Below, one piece after another: positions 40,138 through 48,502 of a DNA stretch of 64,000 nt. The stretch's first letter is position 1, and the number at the start of each line of letters is the position of its first letter. Source of the DNA: Neoluteolibacter marinus (GTDB lineage Bacteria > Verrucomicrobiota > Verrucomicrobiia > Verrucomicrobiales > Akkermansiaceae); NCBI RefSeq assembly GCF_014904755.1, contig NZ_JACZFQ010000025.1, positions 62,001 through 126,000 of the forward strand, in the 5' to 3' direction. The translations under genes and the position numbers were made by a program. The notes beneath the pieces were generated by a model that worked only from the letters and a program-made list of their open reading frames with translations, ran no database searches and had not been told where the DNA came from.

Positions 40138-40641
40138 TCAAGGAAGGAACTCGACCCGCAGGCGCAGCGGGCGCCGGCCATCCGGAACTTCCATGTCCAG
40201 AGGGATCTGGACGCTCACCTCGGTGCATCCGTCATCCAGTCGGCGGCGCGAAATTTCACCGGCTCCGCGCCAGGCCCCGCGGCCATTCTTGCGGGCGATC
40301 TCCACCCGGCTGCCGGAATCCGTCACGACCTCGACCACATAGGAGACATCGCGGGGAATTTCCGGCGGGAGGACGAACACCATCACCGGTTCGGGCGGAT
40401 CACCGATGAAGGCGAGCGAGGGCAGCTTTTCCCATGCCCCCGCGTCGTTCATCGGCGCGAGATCGAAGGCATAAGCCATCAGATTGGTGATCCCATCCGT
40501 GTCGAGATCAGCATCCGGATCGGCGAAAACCCCCAACAGGCCGTTGGCTTCCGCCCAGTCGAAGTATCCATCCTGCGCCGTCACAACAGCTTGACCTGCA
40601 AGCAGCAGGCCAATCGCGACAGCATAGGATTTCAACGACAT
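40138..40641 (-). CDS. Small secreted protein with DxDxDGxxN calcium-like motif
   Basis: 167 residues with a signal peptide (YAVAIGLLLAGQAVVTAQ). Just after it comes DPDADLDTDGITNLMAYAF, an acidic loop like a thrombospondin-type-3/dockerin calcium site often seen in verrucomicrobial exported proteins, then a beta-rich C-terminal domain with VEVVTDSGSRVEIARKNG. Family unknown. ATG 40641 is chosen over an upstream TTG at 40668. Confidence 0.65.
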   Translation of the reverse strand: MSLKSYAVAIGLLLAGQAVVTAQDGYFDWAEANGLLGVFADPDADLDTDGITNLMAYAFDLAPMNDAGAWEKLPSLAFIGDPPEPVMVFVLPPEIPRDVSYVVEVVTDSGSRVEIARKNGRGAWRGAGEISRRRLDDGCTEVSVQIPLDMEVPDGRRPLRLRVEFLP

Positions 40642-40706
40642 GGGGCGGCAAGATAACTTCCACACCAATCCAGTCCAGCTCCGAATCCGGGGCCGTCGAC
40701 CGGTCC

Positions 40707-41633
40707 TTATTCGTGTTCAGCGAGATATCGCTCCGCCTCGAGGGCGGCGGCACATCCCTGGCCCGCGGCCGTGACAGCCTGGCGGTAGTAATGGTCCGCC
40801 ACATCACCCGCGGCGAAAAGACCCTCGGTCTTTGTCGAGGTGCGGCCGGGATTTTGCAGGATGTAGCCGTTCTCGTCCTTGTCGACGAGATCACCGAGGA
40901 AGGCGCTGTTGGGCACGTGTCCGATCGCGACGAACACGCACTTGAGTTCGAGTTCCTTTTCTCCCCCGTCCTGGAGGTTCTTCAAGGTCACGGCCCGGAC
41001 TTCGCCGGCTTCGTCGGTGAGGTACTCGGTCACGGTCGAATTCCAGACCGGCTCGATCTTCGGGTTCTCCAGCGCCCGCTCCGCCATGATCTTCGACGCA
41101 CGCAATTCGTCGCGGCGGTGGATCAGGTACACCTTGCTCGCGAAGCGGGTCAGGAAGGTTGCTTCCTCGCAGGCACTGTCGCCGCCACCGATCACCGCCA
41201 CCGGCACGTCGCGGTAAAACGCCCCGTCGCAGGTCGCGCAGGAGGTCAGGCCACGGCCGATCAGGTCCTTCTCGTTTGGCAGCCCCAGGTGCTTCGGAGC
41301 GGCACCGGTCGCGATGATCACGGTCCGGGCTTCGTGTTCACCCGCCGAGGTCTTCACGAGAAAGGAACCGTCGTCCCGCTTCTCGACCGCCTCGACGTTC
41401 GCATACTCGATGCGGGCGCCGAATTTCTCCGCCTGCTTCTGCATGTTCATCATCAGCTCCGGTCCCATCACGCCTTCAGGGAAACCCGGGAAGTTCTCGA
41501 CCTCGGTGGTCGTCGTGAGCTGACCGCCCGGCTGGGTGCCGGTGAGCATCAGCGGCTCGAGATTGGCGCGGGCGGTGTAGATGGCGGAGGTATATCCGGC
41601 ACAGCCGGTGCCGATGATGATGACGTTTTCCAT
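40707..41633 (-). CDS. trxB: Thioredoxin reductase
   Basis: 308 residues. FAD-binding [16 protein letters not shown] at the N-terminus, the redox CATC at Cys132-Cys135 in [11 protein letters not shown], the NADPH-binding [13 protein letters not shown], and a C-terminal FAD-contacting [19 protein letters not shown]. It reduces thioredoxin with NADPH in the cytoplasm. The FAD loop has Cys11 where most TrxB have Pro (GxGPAG), a small oddity. ATG 41633 is chosen over the earlier in-frame Met (41690), which falls in the promoter. The gene is followed upstream on the same strand by a thioredoxin-fold lipoprotein. Confidence 0.97.
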   Translation of the reverse strand: MENVIIIGTGCAGYTSAIYTARANLEPLMLTGTQPGGQLTTTTEVENFPGFPEGVMGPELMMNMQKQAEKFGARIEYANVEAVEKRDDGSFLVKTSAGEHEARTVIIATGAAPKHLGLPNEKDLIGRGLTSCATCDGAFYRDVPVAVIGGGDSACEEATFLTRFASKVYLIHRRDELRASKIMAERALENPKIEPVWNSTVTEYLTDEAGEVRAVTLKNLQDGGEKELELKCVFVAIGHVPNSAFLGDLVDKDENGYILQNPGRTSTKTEGLFAAGDVADHYYRQAVTAAGQGCAAALEAERYLAEHE

Positions 41634-41660
41634 GATTTGTACAGAGAGTGGGGGCGCGGG

Positions 41661-41690
41661 AGTATTCCGGCCGATCCACGGTCGCGTCAA
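41661..41690 (-). promoter_or_regulatory. Promoter of trxB
   Basis: On the minus strand: -35 TTGACG (41685-41690), 18-nt spacer, -10 AATACT (41661-41666). The leader to ATG 41633 would be about 20 nt. It lies in the 93-nt gap after the lipoprotein gene. Confidence 0.5.
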
Positions 41691-41726
41691 CCGCTGGCGA
41701 GCGGAAGTTCCGCATTCAACCGCGGT

Positions 41727-42632
41727 TCACTGGATACCCCGCAGCTCCTTCTGCTGCTGGATCCACACCCGGTCGCCGGCCGAGACGTTCTTCTCCTTGG
41801 TCCTCGCGCGCTGGCCGTCCGGCTCCACCAGGATCATGTCGCCGTCCTTGTAGGCCGCCAGCTTGGCGAAAATCGTCCGCCCCTTGCCATCCGACCAGTC
41901 GCGGTAGCCCTTCCGCTTCAGCGATTCCTTCCAGGCCTTCTGGCGTTCCTTGGCGAGCATCACCCCCTGTTTGACCTGGCCGAAGATGAAGTCCTCCTTG
42001 CCCTTGCGATAGCCTTTGTAGCGACCGATCACCTCACCGGAGGGGGCCAGCACCATCAATGTCGGATAGCCCCGGGCATTGTACTTCTTTTTCAAGTTGC
42101 GGACGTAGATCTTCTTGCGCGCATCGTCGTCGATGTCCTTGCCCTTCACCGACTGGTCGACGATCAGCCGCACGGTGTTCTCCGAAGCCCACACGTCGAA
42201 GTCACTGGTCGTCAGCAGGCCCGCGCTCAGGCTCTTGCAGGCGGCGCTGCGATTGCTGTCGGTGAACCAGATCAGCACCGGTTTGCCCGACTGCTTCGAC
42301 TCGCGCAGTGCCTCGTTTTCACTCTCCCGCCACGGGCCCCGCTGCGGAGCCACCGCCATCAAACCCTGCAGTTCGGGGATTTCGGCGTCCGGATCATCCG
42401 GATCGGTCCAAACCAGTTCGTCGGGATTGTAATTCGCCAAGGCCGCCGCCTGCACGTTGCCCCCGGGAGCCACGGCGGCACCGCCCTCGTCGCGCCCCGC
42501 CCGCAGTTCCGGCGGGATCCCGGTCGGCCCGAACGGGCTGTTCTCCAGCCCGCCCTGTTCCGCCTTGTCCCCGGCACAGCTCGAGAAAAGCCCGGTGGCC
42601 AACAGCATCGGGATCCATCGTTCACTTCGCAT
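41727..42632 (-). CDS. Thioredoxin-fold lipoprotein with SHD1-like C-terminus
   Basis: 301 residues with a lipoprotein signal (lipobox FSSC, Cys19). After a proline/Gly-rich linker comes a thioredoxin-fold domain (KPVLIWFTDSNRSAACKS, then YPTLMVLAPSGEVIGRYKGY) that keeps only one Cys (Cys132) of the usual CxxC and so may be non-redox or use a mixed disulfide. The last 55 residues (RDWSDGKGRTIFAKLAAYKD, then ILVEPDG, then VSAGDRVWI) resemble SHD1 (SLA1 homology domain 1), a module enriched in PVC bacteria. Outer- or inner-membrane anchoring is expected. Same strand as trxB, but with its own promoter at 42639-42667. Confidence 0.75.
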   Translation of the reverse strand: MRSERWIPMLLATGLFSSCAGDKAEQGGLENSPFGPTGIPPELRAGRDEGGAAVAPGGNVQAAALANYNPDELVWTDPDDPDAEIPELQGLMAVAPQRGPWRESENEALRESKQSGKPVLIWFTDSNRSAACKSLSAGLLTTSDFDVWASENTVRLIVDQSVKGKDIDDDARKKIYVRNLKKKYNARGYPTLMVLAPSGEVIGRYKGYRKGKEDFIFGQVKQGVMLAKERQKAWKESLKRKGYRDWSDGKGRTIFAKLAAYKDGDMILVEPDGQRARTKEKNVSAGDRVWIQQQKELRGIQ

Positions 42633-42638
42633 GGCGCC

Positions 42639-42667
42639 ACGCTAGGAGGAACGGCCCACGGATGCAA
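42639..42667 (-). promoter_or_regulatory. Promoter of the thioredoxin-fold lipoprotein, leaderless geometry
   Basis: On the minus strand: -35 TTGCAT (42662-42667), 17-nt spacer, -10 TAGCGT (42639-42644), then 6 nt to ATG 42632. Confidence 0.55.
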
Positions 42668-42731
42668 TCCGCTCGGTTTGCCTTGCGATGCCGACCTCCT
42701 CGGACAAACTCCTGCCGCCCGCAGCATCGCC

Positions 42732-44351
42732 ATGAAATTCGTCCCGCTGATCGTATCCCTCCTGTTCCTGTTTTTCCTGCCGGATTCCGCCCCGGCGGCC
42801 GACGCCCACGCGCTCAAGTCCCCCGAGTTCGTCGAGAAAATGGCCGAGTTCCCCCAGCAGGAAGCCGCCGCCGGGCTGACCGGCATCGGCGAAAAGCTCT
42901 CGTTCCGCGCCAAGGAGCAGCCCTTCTTGCTGGTTGCCACGATCATTTTCGTGCTGGCCATCCTGCACACCTTCTTCGCGATCCCGATCACCAAGCTGTC
43001 GCACAAGGTCCAGCACGACCATGACGCGCGCATCCGCCGGGAAAACGCCGCCCGCGGCGAGTCGACCTACGCCGGCGACATGGTCTCCTTCAAGGCCACC
43101 ATGCTCCACTTCCTCGGCGAGGTGGAGGCCATCTTCGGCATCTGGGTGGTCGCCCTCGTCAGCGCCATGTTCGCCTTTTACGACCTCGAGACGGTCAAGG
43201 GCTACATGATGAACGTGAATTTCACGGAGCCCCTCTTCGTCGTGGTGATCATGGCGCTCGCCTCGACCCGACCGGTGCTGCGCTTCGCCGAGTCCTGCCT
43301 CGGCTTCTTCGCCCGTTTCGGCAAGGAAACCCCCGCCGCCTGGTGGCTCTCGATCCTGATCATCGGCCCCCTGCTCGGTTCCTTCATCACCGAACCCGGC
43401 GCGATGACGATCTCCGCCATGCTGCTGGCGAAGAAGTTCTACAAGCTGAAGCCGTCGCCGATGTTCGCCTATGGCACCCTCGGCCTGCTCTTCGTGAACA
43501 TCTCGGTGGGCGGCGTGCTGACGAACTTCGCCGCGCCCCCGGTCCTGATGGTCGCCGCGAAGTGGGGCCTCACCACCCCGGAAATGCTGATGCACTTCGG
43601 AGACAAGGCGGTCATCGGCATCCTCGTTTCGACGACCCTTTACTACCTCTTTTTCCGCAAGGAGCTCGCCCAGCTGTGCAACCGTGCCGGCGATCATGAC
43701 GGCGACGGCGTCGGCGACGTGAAGAACCAGGAACGCCCGGTGCCCGTGTGGGTCACCCTCACCCACCTCGGTTTCATGGCGTGGACGGTCCTGTTCTCGC
43801 ACTACCCGCCGATGTTCATCCTCGGTTTCCTGTTCTTCCTCGCCTTTTCCCAAGGCACCGCCCATCACCAGCACGACATCAACCTGCGCGGCCCGGTGCT
43901 GGTCGGCTTCTTCCTCGCCGGCCTGGTCATCCACGGCGGACTGCAAGGCTGGTGGCTTGCCCCGATCATCACCAGCCTTTCGGAAATCCCGCTGTTCCTC
44001 GGCTCGACGATTCTCACCTCTTTCAATGACAACGCGGCGATCACCTTCCTCGCCAGCCAGGTGCCGAACCTGGAGGCGCACTTGAAATACGCCGTGCTCG
44101 CCGGCGCCGTCACCGGCGGTGGCCTGACCGTCATCGCCAACGCCCCGAACCCGGCCGGCCAGGCCCTGCTCAGCCGCTTCTTCGGCGAAGGCGTTTCACC
44201 GGGCAAACTCGCGGCGGGCGCCCTGATTCCCACGATCATCGTCGCCTGCTGCATGCTGCTGTTCCCGGACAATGGCATCGACAAGATCTTCGAACTCGAG
44301 GCGGAAACCGCCGCCGAGGCTCCGGCCGCCCATCCCGGCGAAGCCCACTGA
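42732..44351 (+). CDS. Putative Na+/H+ antiporter
   Basis: 539 residues with a signal-like N-terminal helix (LIVSLLFLFFLPDSAPAA) and about eleven more membrane helices. Segments such as GSFITEPGAMTISAMLLA, NISVGGVLTNFAAPPVLM, LTSFNDNAAITFLASQVPN and AGAVTGGGLTVIANAPNP match the putative Na+/H+ antiporter family found in diverse bacteria, with membrane-embedded Asn/Asp/Pro typical of ion-transporter superfamily members. Between helices lies an acidic loop AGDHDGDGVGDVKNQ. It probably exchanges Na+ for H+ at the inner membrane. Much longer readings into upstream sequence are rejected because they run antisense through trxB. Six nt separate it from the riboflavin synthase gene, so the two form an operon. 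Confidence 0.85.
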   Translation: MKFVPLIVSLLFLFFLPDSAPAADAHALKSPEFVEKMAEFPQQEAAAGLTGIGEKLSFRAKEQPFLLVATIIFVLAILHTFFAIPITKLSHKVQHDHDARIRRENAARGESTYAGDMVSFKATMLHFLGEVEAIFGIWVVALVSAMFAFYDLETVKGYMMNVNFTEPLFVVVIMALASTRPVLRFAESCLGFFARFGKETPAAWWLSILIIGPLLGSFITEPGAMTISAMLLAKKFYKLKPSPMFAYGTLGLLFVNISVGGVLTNFAAPPVLMVAAKWGLTTPEMLMHFGDKAVIGILVSTTLYYLFFRKELAQLCNRAGDHDGDGVGDVKNQERPVPVWVTLTHLGFMAWTVLFSHYPPMFILGFLFFLAFSQGTAHHQHDINLRGPVLVGFFLAGLVIHGGLQGWWLAPIITSLSEIPLFLGSTILTSFNDNAAITFLASQVPNLEAHLKYAVLAGAVTGGGLTVIANAPNPAGQALLSRFFGEGVSPGKLAAGALIPTIIVACCMLLFPDNGIDKIFELEAETAAEAPAAHPGEAH

Positions 44352-44357
44352 AGCGCC

Positions 44358-44963
44358 ATGTTCACGGGACTCGTCGAAGCCACCGGCCGCGTACGTTCGC
44401 TGGCCCCGCTCGGGGAACAGGCGCGGCTCTCGCTCGAGATCCCTTTTGCCGCGGAACTGCAGATGGGCGAGTCCGTTGCCGTCAACGGCTGCTGCCTCAC
44501 CGTCGCGGAAATCGATCCCGCCGGCGCAGCGTTCGATCTTCTCGCCCAAACCCTCGCCGTCACCTCGCTGGGTGACCTGGCCGCCGGATCGACCGTTAAT
44601 CTCGAGCGCGCCCTGCGCGCCGGCGACCGCTTCGGCGGTCACTTCGTCCAGGGACATGTCGATGCCACCGGCAAGGTCGTCGACTTGGAACCGCGCGGTC
44701 AGGACCACGTCCTGGACATCAGCCTGCCGCCGGAAATCGAGCGCCTCTGCATCGACAAGGGTTCGCTCTGCGTCGACGGCATCTCGCTCACCATTGCCGA
44801 ACTTTCACCGGGCGCAGCGCGGTTCTGGATCACCCCGCACACCTACCGCGCCACCCACCTGCCCGGCCTGAAAGCCGCGGCGCGGGTGAATCTCGAGGCC
44901 GACCTCCTCGCCAAGCACGTGGCCAAGCTGATGGACGGCTTTAGTGCGGCGCGAGGAGCGTAA
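44358..44963 (+). CDS. ribE: Riboflavin synthase alpha chain
   Basis: 201 residues with the typical two homologous beta-barrels: the first begins MFTGLVEATGRVRSL with NGCCLTV, the second has GGHFVQGHVDATG and DGISLTIAEL. Riboflavin synthase dismutates two 6,7-dimethyl-8-ribityllumazine molecules to riboflavin and 5-amino-6-ribitylamino-uracil. The catalytic region near the N-terminus (FTGLVE) and NGCCLTV are conserved. Elsewhere the gene is often beside ribBA/ribH, but not here. The 3' end overlaps the convergent DUF2752 gene by 23 nt. Confidence 0.96.
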   Translation: MFTGLVEATGRVRSLAPLGEQARLSLEIPFAAELQMGESVAVNGCCLTVAEIDPAGAAFDLLAQTLAVTSLGDLAAGSTVNLERALRAGDRFGGHFVQGHVDATGKVVDLEPRGQDHVLDISLPPEIERLCIDKGSLCVDGISLTIAELSPGAARFWITPHTYRATHLPGLKAAARVNLEADLLAKHVAKLMDGFSAARGA

Positions 44964-45339
44964 GCGGCCACCACGGCAAGTTCCGTAACAACCCGAAGGC
45001 GATCACAAAGCCTGCCAGGAACCAGGCGAGCTTCGCGGGGAAGACTACCAGCCGCCCGCCGCGCCACTCCCGCCAGACGGCCCGTCCCAACACCACCGCC
45101 AGCGCCAGCGCGATCAATGTCACCGCGGCGTTCATCGCGAAGGCACCGGCCAGGTCCCCGTCGAGCAAGCAGATCGCGCAACGCGTCCCGCCGCATCCCG
45201 GGCAGTGGAGCCCGGTCATCTCATGGAACGTGCAGGCGGGCATGACCGACGGCCAGGCCGGCCATGCGAAGCGCAGCACGATGAATCCGACCGCCCCGAC
45301 CAGGGCCAGCCAGGTCCAGGGACGTCGGATTCGCGTCAT
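44941..45339 (-). CDS. DUF2752 membrane protein
   Basis: 132 residues with three hydrophobic helices. The family signature CPGCGGTR is present (Cys46-Cys49 in LHCPGCGGTRCAICLL). DUF2752 proteins are small, of unknown role, and often adjacent to CD225/DUF4190-type membrane proteins. The start ATG 45339 lies directly against the stop of the GYF/DUF4190 gene upstream on the same strand, so they are one transcription unit. The tail overlaps the ribE end. Confidence 0.88.
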   Translation of the reverse strand: MTRIRRPWTWLALVGAVGFIVLRFAWPAWPSVMPACTFHEMTGLHCPGCGGTRCAICLLDGDLAGAFAMNAAVTLIALALAVVLGRAVWREWRGGRLVVFPAKLAWFLAGFVIAFGLLRNLPWWPLTLLAPH

Positions 45340-45975
45340 TTACGGCTGCTGCTGCTTCCGCGCCTCTTCCATCTTGTCGCGGAACTCCTGGCGCTGCTCT
45401 TCGGGGATGAACTTGATGATCTTCTCCTCCATTTCCTCGGGGCTCAGCGTGCTCATCCAGATACTCAGACCGCCGATGACGACCGCCGCGATCAACCCCA
45501 GGGCACCCGTGATCATCCCGGCCCGCGCCATTCCCTGACCGCCAAACTGCTGGGGCGCCGCCTTGATTTTCCCGGAAGCCACGACGGCCAGCACGATGGC
45601 CACCAGCGCCAGCGGCGCACTGACAAACCAAACGCAACATCCCACCAGCGAAAGAATCCCGCAGATCATCGAGCCGAGGGCCAAGCCCTGCGACGGCGGC
45701 TGGCCCGGATAAGCCGCTGCCGGCACCGGCGAAGCCGGGGCGGCCGGTGAAACGTAGGGCGACTGGGCCGGACGCTCGTCGGCTGACTCCGCGGTTTCCG
45801 CCACCGCAGGAGCGATCTTCAACTGCTCGATCTCGCTGATCGGCAACCAGTCCGCCATGCCCTCGCACCATGCGAGGTCGGTGGGCAAGAGTTCGCCCCT
45901 CGAAATGCGGCCCTTCATGTCCTCCATCGGGACAGGGCCCTGCTGACTTCCGTTCTTCGCGTAATACCAGTTCAT
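45340..45975 (-). CDS. GYF-like domain plus DUF4190-type membrane protein (copy 1)
   Basis: 211 residues. The first 50 are a GYF_2 domain (MNWYYAKNGSQQGPVPMEDM, then AWCEGMADWLPI), a putative proline-peptide-binding module. Then come a Pro/Ala/Ser linker and two transmembrane helices of DUF4190 type (LALGSMICGILSLVGCCVW and ARAGMITGALGLIAAVVIGG). A charged C-terminal helix (EEMEEKIIKFIPEEQRQEFR) is unique to this copy. It was probably duplicated with the following gene. Start chosen at ATG 45975. Confidence 0.82.
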   Translation of the reverse strand: MNWYYAKNGSQQGPVPMEDMKGRISRGELLPTDLAWCEGMADWLPISEIEQLKIAPAVAETAESADERPAQSPYVSPAAPASPVPAAAYPGQPPSQGLALGSMICGILSLVGCCVWFVSAPLALVAIVLAVVASGKIKAAPQQFGGQGMARAGMITGALGLIAAVVIGGLSIWMSTLSPEEMEEKIIKFIPEEQRQEFRDKMEEARKQQQP

Positions 45976-45985
45976 GACGTCCGTT

Positions 45986-46480
45986 TCAGGGACTCTGATG
46001 CACCGACTGCAGGTAGACAATCAAGATAATGGTGATCATCGACGCCAGCACCAGCAGACCCAGGTATCCGGTGACCAAGCCCGCGATCGCCATCCCCCGG
46101 CCCGCCATCGGCACGGCGGAACTCTTGATCTGGCTCAGCGCCAGATGACCGCAGATCACCGCCGGGATTCCGATGATCCCGCCATACATGCAGAAGGTGA
46201 CCATCGACAGGATCCCGCACACCAGGCTGGCCACGGCCAAGCCGCTGCTGGGGATCCCCGCCGGCGGATAATAGCCGGGAACTGCCGACGAAGGGGCGGC
46301 ATAGGGGGAAAGCTGCCCGCTGAGCTCCGGGACGGATTGGATCGGCCGCCAATCGACCATTCCTTCCCGCCATACCAGGGTCCGGGCCCCCACCCCGCCC
46401 GACAGGATCATGGCGCGCAGCTCGTCCTCATCCACCGGACCATGCTGGCCGGCCTCCGATCCGTAGTACCACTGCTCCAT
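45986..46480 (-). CDS. GYF-like domain plus DUF4190-type membrane protein (copy 2)
   Basis: 164 residues, same layout as the neighbour without the C-terminal helix: GYF_2 (MEQWYYGSEAGQHGPVDEDE, then VWREGMVDWRPI), a short linker and DUF4190 helices (VASLVCGILSMVTFCMYGG and IAGLVTGYLGLLVLASMITI). It is the first gene of the DUF4190-DUF4190-DUF2752 trio. Known members show no enzymatic activity. Roles in membrane organisation have been suggested but not shown. Confidence 0.82.
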   Translation of the reverse strand: MEQWYYGSEAGQHGPVDEDELRAMILSGGVGARTLVWREGMVDWRPIQSVPELSGQLSPYAAPSSAVPGYYPPAGIPSSGLAVASLVCGILSMVTFCMYGGIIGIPAVICGHLALSQIKSSAVPMAGRGMAIAGLVTGYLGLLVLASMITIILIVYLQSVHQSP

Positions 46481-46496
46481 GATCGGAAACGGGGAA

Positions 46497-47684
46497 TCAG
46501 CCGATGCTTGGCACCGGACGCACCGGATCGGTCTCGGCCGCGTAATCGACGCCGTCCAGGCCGAACCCGAACAAGCGGTAGAACTCCTTCTGGTAGCCGG
46601 CGAAGTCCGACAACTCGTCGATCGTCTCCGTGGTCACCTTGTCCCAGATCCCGTCGATCTCGGCCTGCACCTCCGGGCGCATCTCCCAGTCGTCGATCCG
46701 GATCCGGCCCTTCTCGTCGAGCTTGGGTCCGCCGTCCGCGAGGTAGTGCTCGGTGAACAGGCGGTGGATCTGCTCGATGCAACCCTCGTGCAGACCCTTC
46801 GCCTTCATGATCTTGTAGAGGATCGAAATGTAGAGCGGCACGACCGGGATCGCCGAACTGGCCTGGGTCACCAGCGCCTTGTTCACCGACACCACCGCGG
46901 TGCCGTCGCCGAACTCGGCGTTCAGGTCCTTGGCGGTCTGCTCGAGGTGCAGCTTGGCCCGGCCGATGGTGCCGTCGGTGTAGATCGCCCAGGTCAGCTC
47001 CGGCCCGATGTAGGAATAAGCCACCGTCTTGAAGCCGTCCGCGAGCACGCCGGCCGCCTGCATGGCATCGATCCACAGCTTCCAATCCTCGCCGCCCATC
47101 ACCTTGACGGTCTGGGCGATCTCGTCCCCGGTCGCGGGCTCGATGGTGACCGTTTCGATCTCCTTCTTGTCGGTGTTGAGGTTCTTGTTGGTGTAGGTTT
47201 CACCGGTCGGCTTGAGCACCGACTTGAAAACTTCCCCGGTTTCGGGATCGGTCCGCCGCGGCGAAGCCAGGCTGTAGATCACCATGTCGACCTGGCCGAG
47301 ATCCGCCTTGATGGTCTCGATCACCTGCGACTTCATCTCGTTGGAGAAGGCGTCGCCGTTGAAGCTCTTCGCGTAGAGGCCTTCCTTCTTCGCCGCTTCC
47401 TCGAAGGCCGCGGAATTGTACCAACCCGCCGAGCCGGTTTTCTTCTCCGCACCTTCCTTTTCAAAGAACACGCCGATCGTCGAGGCCCCGCCGCCGAAAG
47501 CCGGCACGATCCGCGAGGCCAGGCCGTAGCCGGTCGACGATCCCACCACCAGCACCCGCTTCGGGGCGTTCTCCAGCGCGGGCTTCGACTTCACGTAGTC
47601 GATCTGTTCCTGAACGTGGGCGGCGCATCCTTCCGGATGGGCGGTCGTGCAAATGAATCCTCGGATTTTCGGCGAAATGATCAT
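46497..47684 (-). CDS. fabV: Enoyl-[acyl-carrier-protein] reductase FabV
   Basis: 395 residues. FabV is the NADH-dependent trans-2-enoyl-ACP/CoA reductase that completes fatty-acid elongation, and it is resistant to triclosan in other species. The start MIISPKIRGFICTTAHPEGC matches the family, the NAD-binding VLVVGSSTGYGLASR is present, and the catalytic pair Tyr235-x8-Lys244 is seen in IYTDGTIGRAK. The spacing of eight residues is the FabV hallmark, as opposed to x6 in FabI. No fabI is visible in this window. The upstream region holds a palindromic element (47721-47739). It stands alone as a single gene. Confidence 0.96.
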   Translation of the reverse strand: MIISPKIRGFICTTAHPEGCAAHVQEQIDYVKSKPALENAPKRVLVVGSSTGYGLASRIVPAFGGGASTIGVFFEKEGAEKKTGSAGWYNSAAFEEAAKKEGLYAKSFNGDAFSNEMKSQVIETIKADLGQVDMVIYSLASPRRTDPETGEVFKSVLKPTGETYTNKNLNTDKKEIETVTIEPATGDEIAQTVKVMGGEDWKLWIDAMQAAGVLADGFKTVAYSYIGPELTWAIYTDGTIGRAKLHLEQTAKDLNAEFGDGTAVVSVNKALVTQASSAIPVVPLYISILYKIMKAKGLHEGCIEQIHRLFTEHYLADGGPKLDEKGRIRIDDWEMRPEVQAEIDGIWDKVTTETIDELSDFAGYQKEFYRLFGFGLDGVDYAAETDPVRPVPSIG

Positions 47685-47720
47685 GTCGGCCCCGGATTTC
47701 TGACCGCTTTCGCGAAGTAG

Positions 47721-47739
47721 CGCAACTTTTCAAGTTGCG
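47721..47739. repeat. Short palindrome upstream of fabV
   Basis: CGCAACTT (47721-47728) and AAGTTGCG (47732-47739) around a 3-nt loop. It lies 37 nt upstream of the fabV start. It could be an operator, or a short REP-like hairpin; only one copy is seen in this window. Confidence 0.5.
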
Positions 47740-47827
47740 ACCCCTGGCAGCCCGTCTCCCCATGAGAATCGCCCGCCACCTTTAGCGCAGCCCAAAGGAA
47801 TCACCGGAGAAATGTGTTCACGAGAAA

Positions 47828-48394
47828 TCAGTCCCCCGACTTCGGCACCTTGCTCTCGAACAAGCGCATCCCGAACGCCCGCCCGGCAGCGCAGATCGCG
47901 CCGCTCAACACCGGCAGTTTCTTCCCCTTCTCGATGCCAATCGTGGCGCTTCCCCCATTCCCATACTCAAGCACGAACATCTGACCGGTGAATCCCCCGG
48001 GCTGCGGCCGTTCGTCGGTGCTGACCCATAGCGAGCCGCCTTTCATCTTCGGGCTGAAGCCTTTGATGCGCATTTCCATCCACCCTTCCCACTCTTCCCT
48101 TTCACTGGCATCCAGGCATTCCCCGACCTCCGCTGAAATCGACTTCAGCACCTTGGGATCGTTCACCACGTAGCTGGTGACCCCGGATGCGCTTCTGGGA
48201 CAGACGAACGCGATTTCTTCCGCCTTCGCGAATGCGTCGACCCACTCTTTCCACATCGCCCTTTCCTCTTTGCCATCCCCTGCCCCCTCAGGCAAATCGA
48301 GGAGCCCCAATCCGGCATCATCCGTCAATTCGTCACCGGCGACGACGGGGAGACAGGTCAAGCCGGCCAACAAGGCCACGAACAAAGCTCTCAT
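47828..48394 (-). CDS. Secreted protein of unknown function
   Basis: 188 residues with a signal peptide (LFVALLAGLTCLPVVAG). The mature protein is soluble, mixed alpha/beta, with no recognised family; segments include MWKEWVDAFAKAEEIAFVC and FVLEYGNGGSATIGIEKG. Its gene stands alone in the same direction as mtfA. I cannot assign a function. Confidence 0.65.
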   Translation of the reverse strand: MRALFVALLAGLTCLPVVAGDELTDDAGLGLLDLPEGAGDGKEERAMWKEWVDAFAKAEEIAFVCPRSASGVTSYVVNDPKVLKSISAEVGECLDASEREEWEGWMEMRIKGFSPKMKGGSLWVSTDERPQPGGFTGQMFVLEYGNGGSATIGIEKGKKLPVLSGAICAAGRAFGMRLFESKVPKSGD

Positions 48395-48502
48395 CCTCCA
48401 GATGCATAACTCCCCCGAATCCCGGCCGGCAAGTTACCTTTGATCCGGATCTCGCAAGGTGAAGCCACCGTCCAAGTGATTTACCTGCGGTCACTCCCGG
48501 AA

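Noticed and set aside
40713-42731. Upstream in-frame extension of the antiporter gene by more than 600 codons
   Set aside because: It runs antisense through trxB and the thioredoxin-fold lipoprotein; the signal-like N-terminus at 42732 marks the real start.
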